Positions 61,328 through 64,000 of a DNA stretch of 64,000 nt are shown here, in pieces. The stretch lies in contig NC_037651.1 of assembly GCF_003254395.2 (NCBI RefSeq), forward strand, positions 8,562,001-8,626,000. The letters run 5' to 3'. The notes below the pieces were generated by a model that searched no databases, was not told the origin of the DNA, and saw only the letters and a list, made by a program, of their open reading frames with translations. The first letter of the stretch is position 1. Every line of letters begins with the position of its first letter. The position numbers and the translations under genes were made by a program. Source of the stretch: Apis mellifera (Eukaryota; Arthropoda; Insecta; Hymenoptera; Apidae).

Positions 61328-61804
61328 GAATCAGTGCCATCTCTAGAGTGCCGCAAATGAAACGCGTGTAGAAAGGATAGAAAATATAGGGAGAAAGATA
61401 GATATAGAATAAGAATTGACATTCAACGCTATCTTTCGGATATCGAAAACATTATTTTGAACATAGGATAAAACAGAGTACGAATTGATCATTTACGTTA
61501 TCTCTTGAGTCAAAACATTCGATGCATATATTGAAAAGATGGCGCAAATATGCAGTTCTTACACTAACTTATCTTGCTTTCGTAGAAATGTTTTTGATAT
61601 TTAAGAGATGACGCTAATGATCAATTCCCAATCTATTCCAAATCCTATTTCTATTCTTTTCATATCGTTTACTCTCCTTATTTGTTTTATCTGCAACACT
61701 CTGAAGATAATGCTGATTTTCTCTCTCTTCTTTCTATAAGTACATGCTTCCCTCATCTATATTTATTCTACAAATTAATCAAGAGGTGATATTAATGTCT
61801 GATT
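61328..61804. repeat. Palindromic array of degenerate CTCF-like units
   Basis: Seven related copies of a motif near GAATTGATCATTACGYTATCTCTT. Copies 1-3 are on + (61328-61347, 61413-61436, 61482-61506). Copies 4-7 are on minus (61534-61561, 61603-61627, 61704-61718, 61781-61804). Copy 3 and the reverse complement of copy 5 match at 22 of 25 bases. Pairs 3/4, 2/5 and 1/6 share one midpoint near 61521, so the whole is an imperfect inverted repeat. Copy 4 contains AGATGGCGC (61537-61545), the core of the CTCF motif. It could be a fold-back element or an insulator-like array. Confidence 0.55.
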
Positions 61805-61967
61805 AACTTTATTATCTATATTATGCATTCGTCATGTTATTTTTAGATATATTATTTAGATATAAATTAATTTTTCTATATCTCTTTTATATATATATAT
61901 ATATACATATTTTTTTTTCCAGTATTTTCTGAAAATATGACAACATAAAAAGCTAGGCTTATAAAAC

Positions 61968-62556
61968 GTAAGTATAAAACAGATAAGTAAATTAAATTTC
62001 ACAATAAATATTAAGTAAAATGATGAAAAAAATGTATTTTCTGTAGCTTATAAAAAGTATATCTTGAAAGATAAGTATAAAAAAATAAGTATATAAAGAA
62101 TTAGTACATCAAATTTCAAGAAAAATTTCTCGAGCAATTTTTCGGAATTTTTTTCGGATTATAGTTCCTGATACAAAATGAATATGATTTATTACAAAAA
62201 TTTCGACAGTTCTGAAAAATAACGTCACATTCCTGGAATTTCCGAAATTCTTGGAAATGACGTCAAATTCTTGGAATTTTAAAAAATTTCTATATTTTTC
62301 GGAATCCGATTTCAAAATTTGTCTTTGTTTACAAACAAAGGTTTATTTACATTTTCAATGTTTATTTACAAAAATTTTCTAAATTTTTATAAAATTTTGA
62401 TGGCCGGTCTTAGAAATTTCGTTTGTTTGCAAACAAAGGTATGTTTATTTACATTTTTTGTTGTTTGTTTTGAGAAAATTCTTAGAAATGACGTCACATT
62501 CCTGGAATTTCCTTAAATTTTCTTAAATTTAAGTTACTCACTTGTTTTATATTTAC
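61968..62556. repeat. Inverted-repeat element, possible MITE-like relic
   Basis: Arm 61968-61999 and the reverse complement of 62525-62556 match at about 27 of 32 positions, separated by about 525 bp. A second inner pair (about 62112-62133 and 62505-62526) is similar. Inside lie repeated blocks: ACGTCACATTCCTGGAATTTCC at about 62223 and again at about 62491, and two palindromic TTTGTTT(A/G)CAAACAAA blocks. No transposase frame is present. The outer ends and target-site duplications are not clear. Confidence 0.45.
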
Positions 62557-64000
62557 CTTTTATTTGTACTTACCTCTTTAAATTGCCATTTTTTAATCAT
62601 TTTAGTCAATTCTAATTATAGACCTACATTTATGTATTTATTTACTTTTGCTTATTTTTTTTTAACTCTTCTTGCTTCAATTTTTTGCGATACTCAATAT
62701 TTTTAAAACAGATACTTATTATTTACGTAATTATTTTTTCCAATTTTTTAATATTGGAAGTTTCTTACAGGTTTCTCAATATTAAAATTTTACTGTACTA
62801 AGATAAGTATAACACATAAAGATGGAGATAGAGTATATTAAGAGAATAGAAAATATAGGAGTACCGATTATATTTGCATCTTATAGCTGCTATTTTTCTT
62901 ATACATAACGTTTTCTTTATTATATTTCTACAGGAGGATTCAAAAAAATATACGAAGTGGGATAAGTAGATTTAAAGTAGGTTTAATTTATTATAAAAAT
63001 CGATATATTCTCACACGTGAGTAAAGTATATCCTTGTTTAGACGCGACGCAATTTGCTCTTGCCATTGTAATCGATATTTTTACTAATAAAAGTAAAGTT
63101 TTTCAAAGCATCTTATTAATTCGATAATTTTAATCACGCTGTAAAACACGAACATTCATTAATTTTCGATCACAAAATGCAATAAAAATTCAATAAATAG
63201 GATAATACAATGCACAGTTATCCCTTCTTTAATAACTGTGCGCCAATGAAACTGATATTTATTTCTTTATCTAATCGCAGTGGGAAAAATTTAGATAAGA
63301 GTACTTTATTTCTAGAGTTTAAGATCGTGCACTATACATAGATGCTCTGGTACGATGCTGGTACTTGGAATTCGCTCTAAAATCCTCGTCTATTTCTTTC
63401 TACGAAGCAAAAAAATCCAAGATTTCTTGACCCTTGATCAAAGAAGCAAATAAATATAAATATATATAAGTGCAAATAAAAAAAAAAGAGAGAAAAAATT
63501 GAAAATAAAAAAATATAAAAAAAAAGAAATAAGTCATTAATTTTCTTGATAATAAGTTAATCGATCTTTCCTTATCAAATGAACCATGAAATTTGTCCCT
63601 CCAATGATGTAATCGATCCTCACAGCTACGCAGAACTCTCTTCTTCGCCGAGAGTTGGTATCGTCTTCATGAGGTAGGCCGCACTCACTTATCACGCGCG
63701 ATTAATTTATTCCTGCACATTTTCAGTCACCGGAGAAAATCGATTATCACCCTTGAAATTACCACAGGCTCCTCCTCGATCCTTCCTTCGATCCATCGTG
63801 GAGTGGAGGGAAAAAATAAGATGGCGAATTTACGAATGGCGAATTTTAATACTCGTTAGAGAAGAAATATCCGGGTGTATTTTCATTTCTCAGAAAAGAA
63901 AAAAAAAAAACAAGAAAAGTTTAGGGGAAAGGAAATATGCACGCGCATACAACACGCGTACAACACACGCGTTTCAATTTTTATATAACTCTCGAAATAT

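Larger units (their letters stand above)
59901..64000. other. AT-rich intergenic DNA, no gene
   Basis: Base composition changes sharply to AT-rich, and the TCGA-dense texture of the gene region thins out. No frame longer than about 75 codons has any domain. Two inverted-repeat structures sit at 61328-61804 and 61968-62556. The last 400 bases (63600-64000) regain CG-containing sequence. Confidence 0.6.

Noticed and set aside
1..64000. CRISPR arrays, operons, bacterial elements, tRNA and rRNA genes
   Set aside because: The sequence is animal DNA with spliced genes; regular repeats are microsatellites, and no tRNA box A/B pair or rRNA segment was recognised by eye.

Overview
The window carries one recognisable protein-coding gene, on the + strand: the insect orthologue of the zinc-finger transcription factor Castor (vertebrate CASZ1). 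It occupies most of the first 55-60 kb. The protein is unmistakable: it has repeated para-zinc-finger units of the form C-x4-C ... HxHC-x2/4-C ... H-x3/4-H joined by GF(Q/M)RF-type linkers. The CpG-rich introns full of TCGA strings, the abundant GA/CT, TA and ATT microsatellites, and the abrupt change to AT-rich DNA at the right end suggest a hymenopteran insect, perhaps a bee. That assignment is inference from composition and protein family, not a species match.

Layout. Positions 1-5028 hold no gene I can support and are probably 5' intron or upstream region. The coding sequence is rebuilt from nine exons whose splice phases all agree: 5066-5096 (in exon 5029-5096), 5637-6082, 6157-6451, 24110-24600, 30062-30125, 50031-50609, 50899-52623, 53447-54380 and 54502-55006. 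Two introns are very large (17.7 kb and 19.9 kb). The model gives 1689 residues. A 28-codon phase 1-1 candidate cassette exon at 53143-53226 would add 28. The 3' UTR reaches at least the AATAAA at 56956 and may run to about 59.9 kb. The right-hand 4 kb is AT-rich, shows no gene, and holds two inverted-repeat structures.

How the protein is built. The N-terminal third is disordered and regulatory: a basic patch, a PxDLS CtBP-type motif, a short block shared with vertebrate CASZ1 (REYAESTM...), a Gln/His tract and a tandem QNP(x)LAQLLQQ repeat. Zinc-finger units 1-8 follow, with an AT-hook-like RRKRGRPPKNR between units 6 and 7. Unit 9, a Gln-rich segment, three SUMO-type psi-K-x-E sites and a bipartite basic stretch come next, and units 10-12 end the protein only three residues after the last zinc-ligand histidine. 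By family knowledge this is a nuclear DNA-binding regulator of neural temporal identity.

The points most worth checking are the candidate cassette exon, a possible truncated isoform through a weak exon-8 donor, the short first coding exon with its three-codon uORF, and a palindromic array of CTCF-like motifs (61.33-61.80 kb) just beyond the compositional boundary downstream of the gene.
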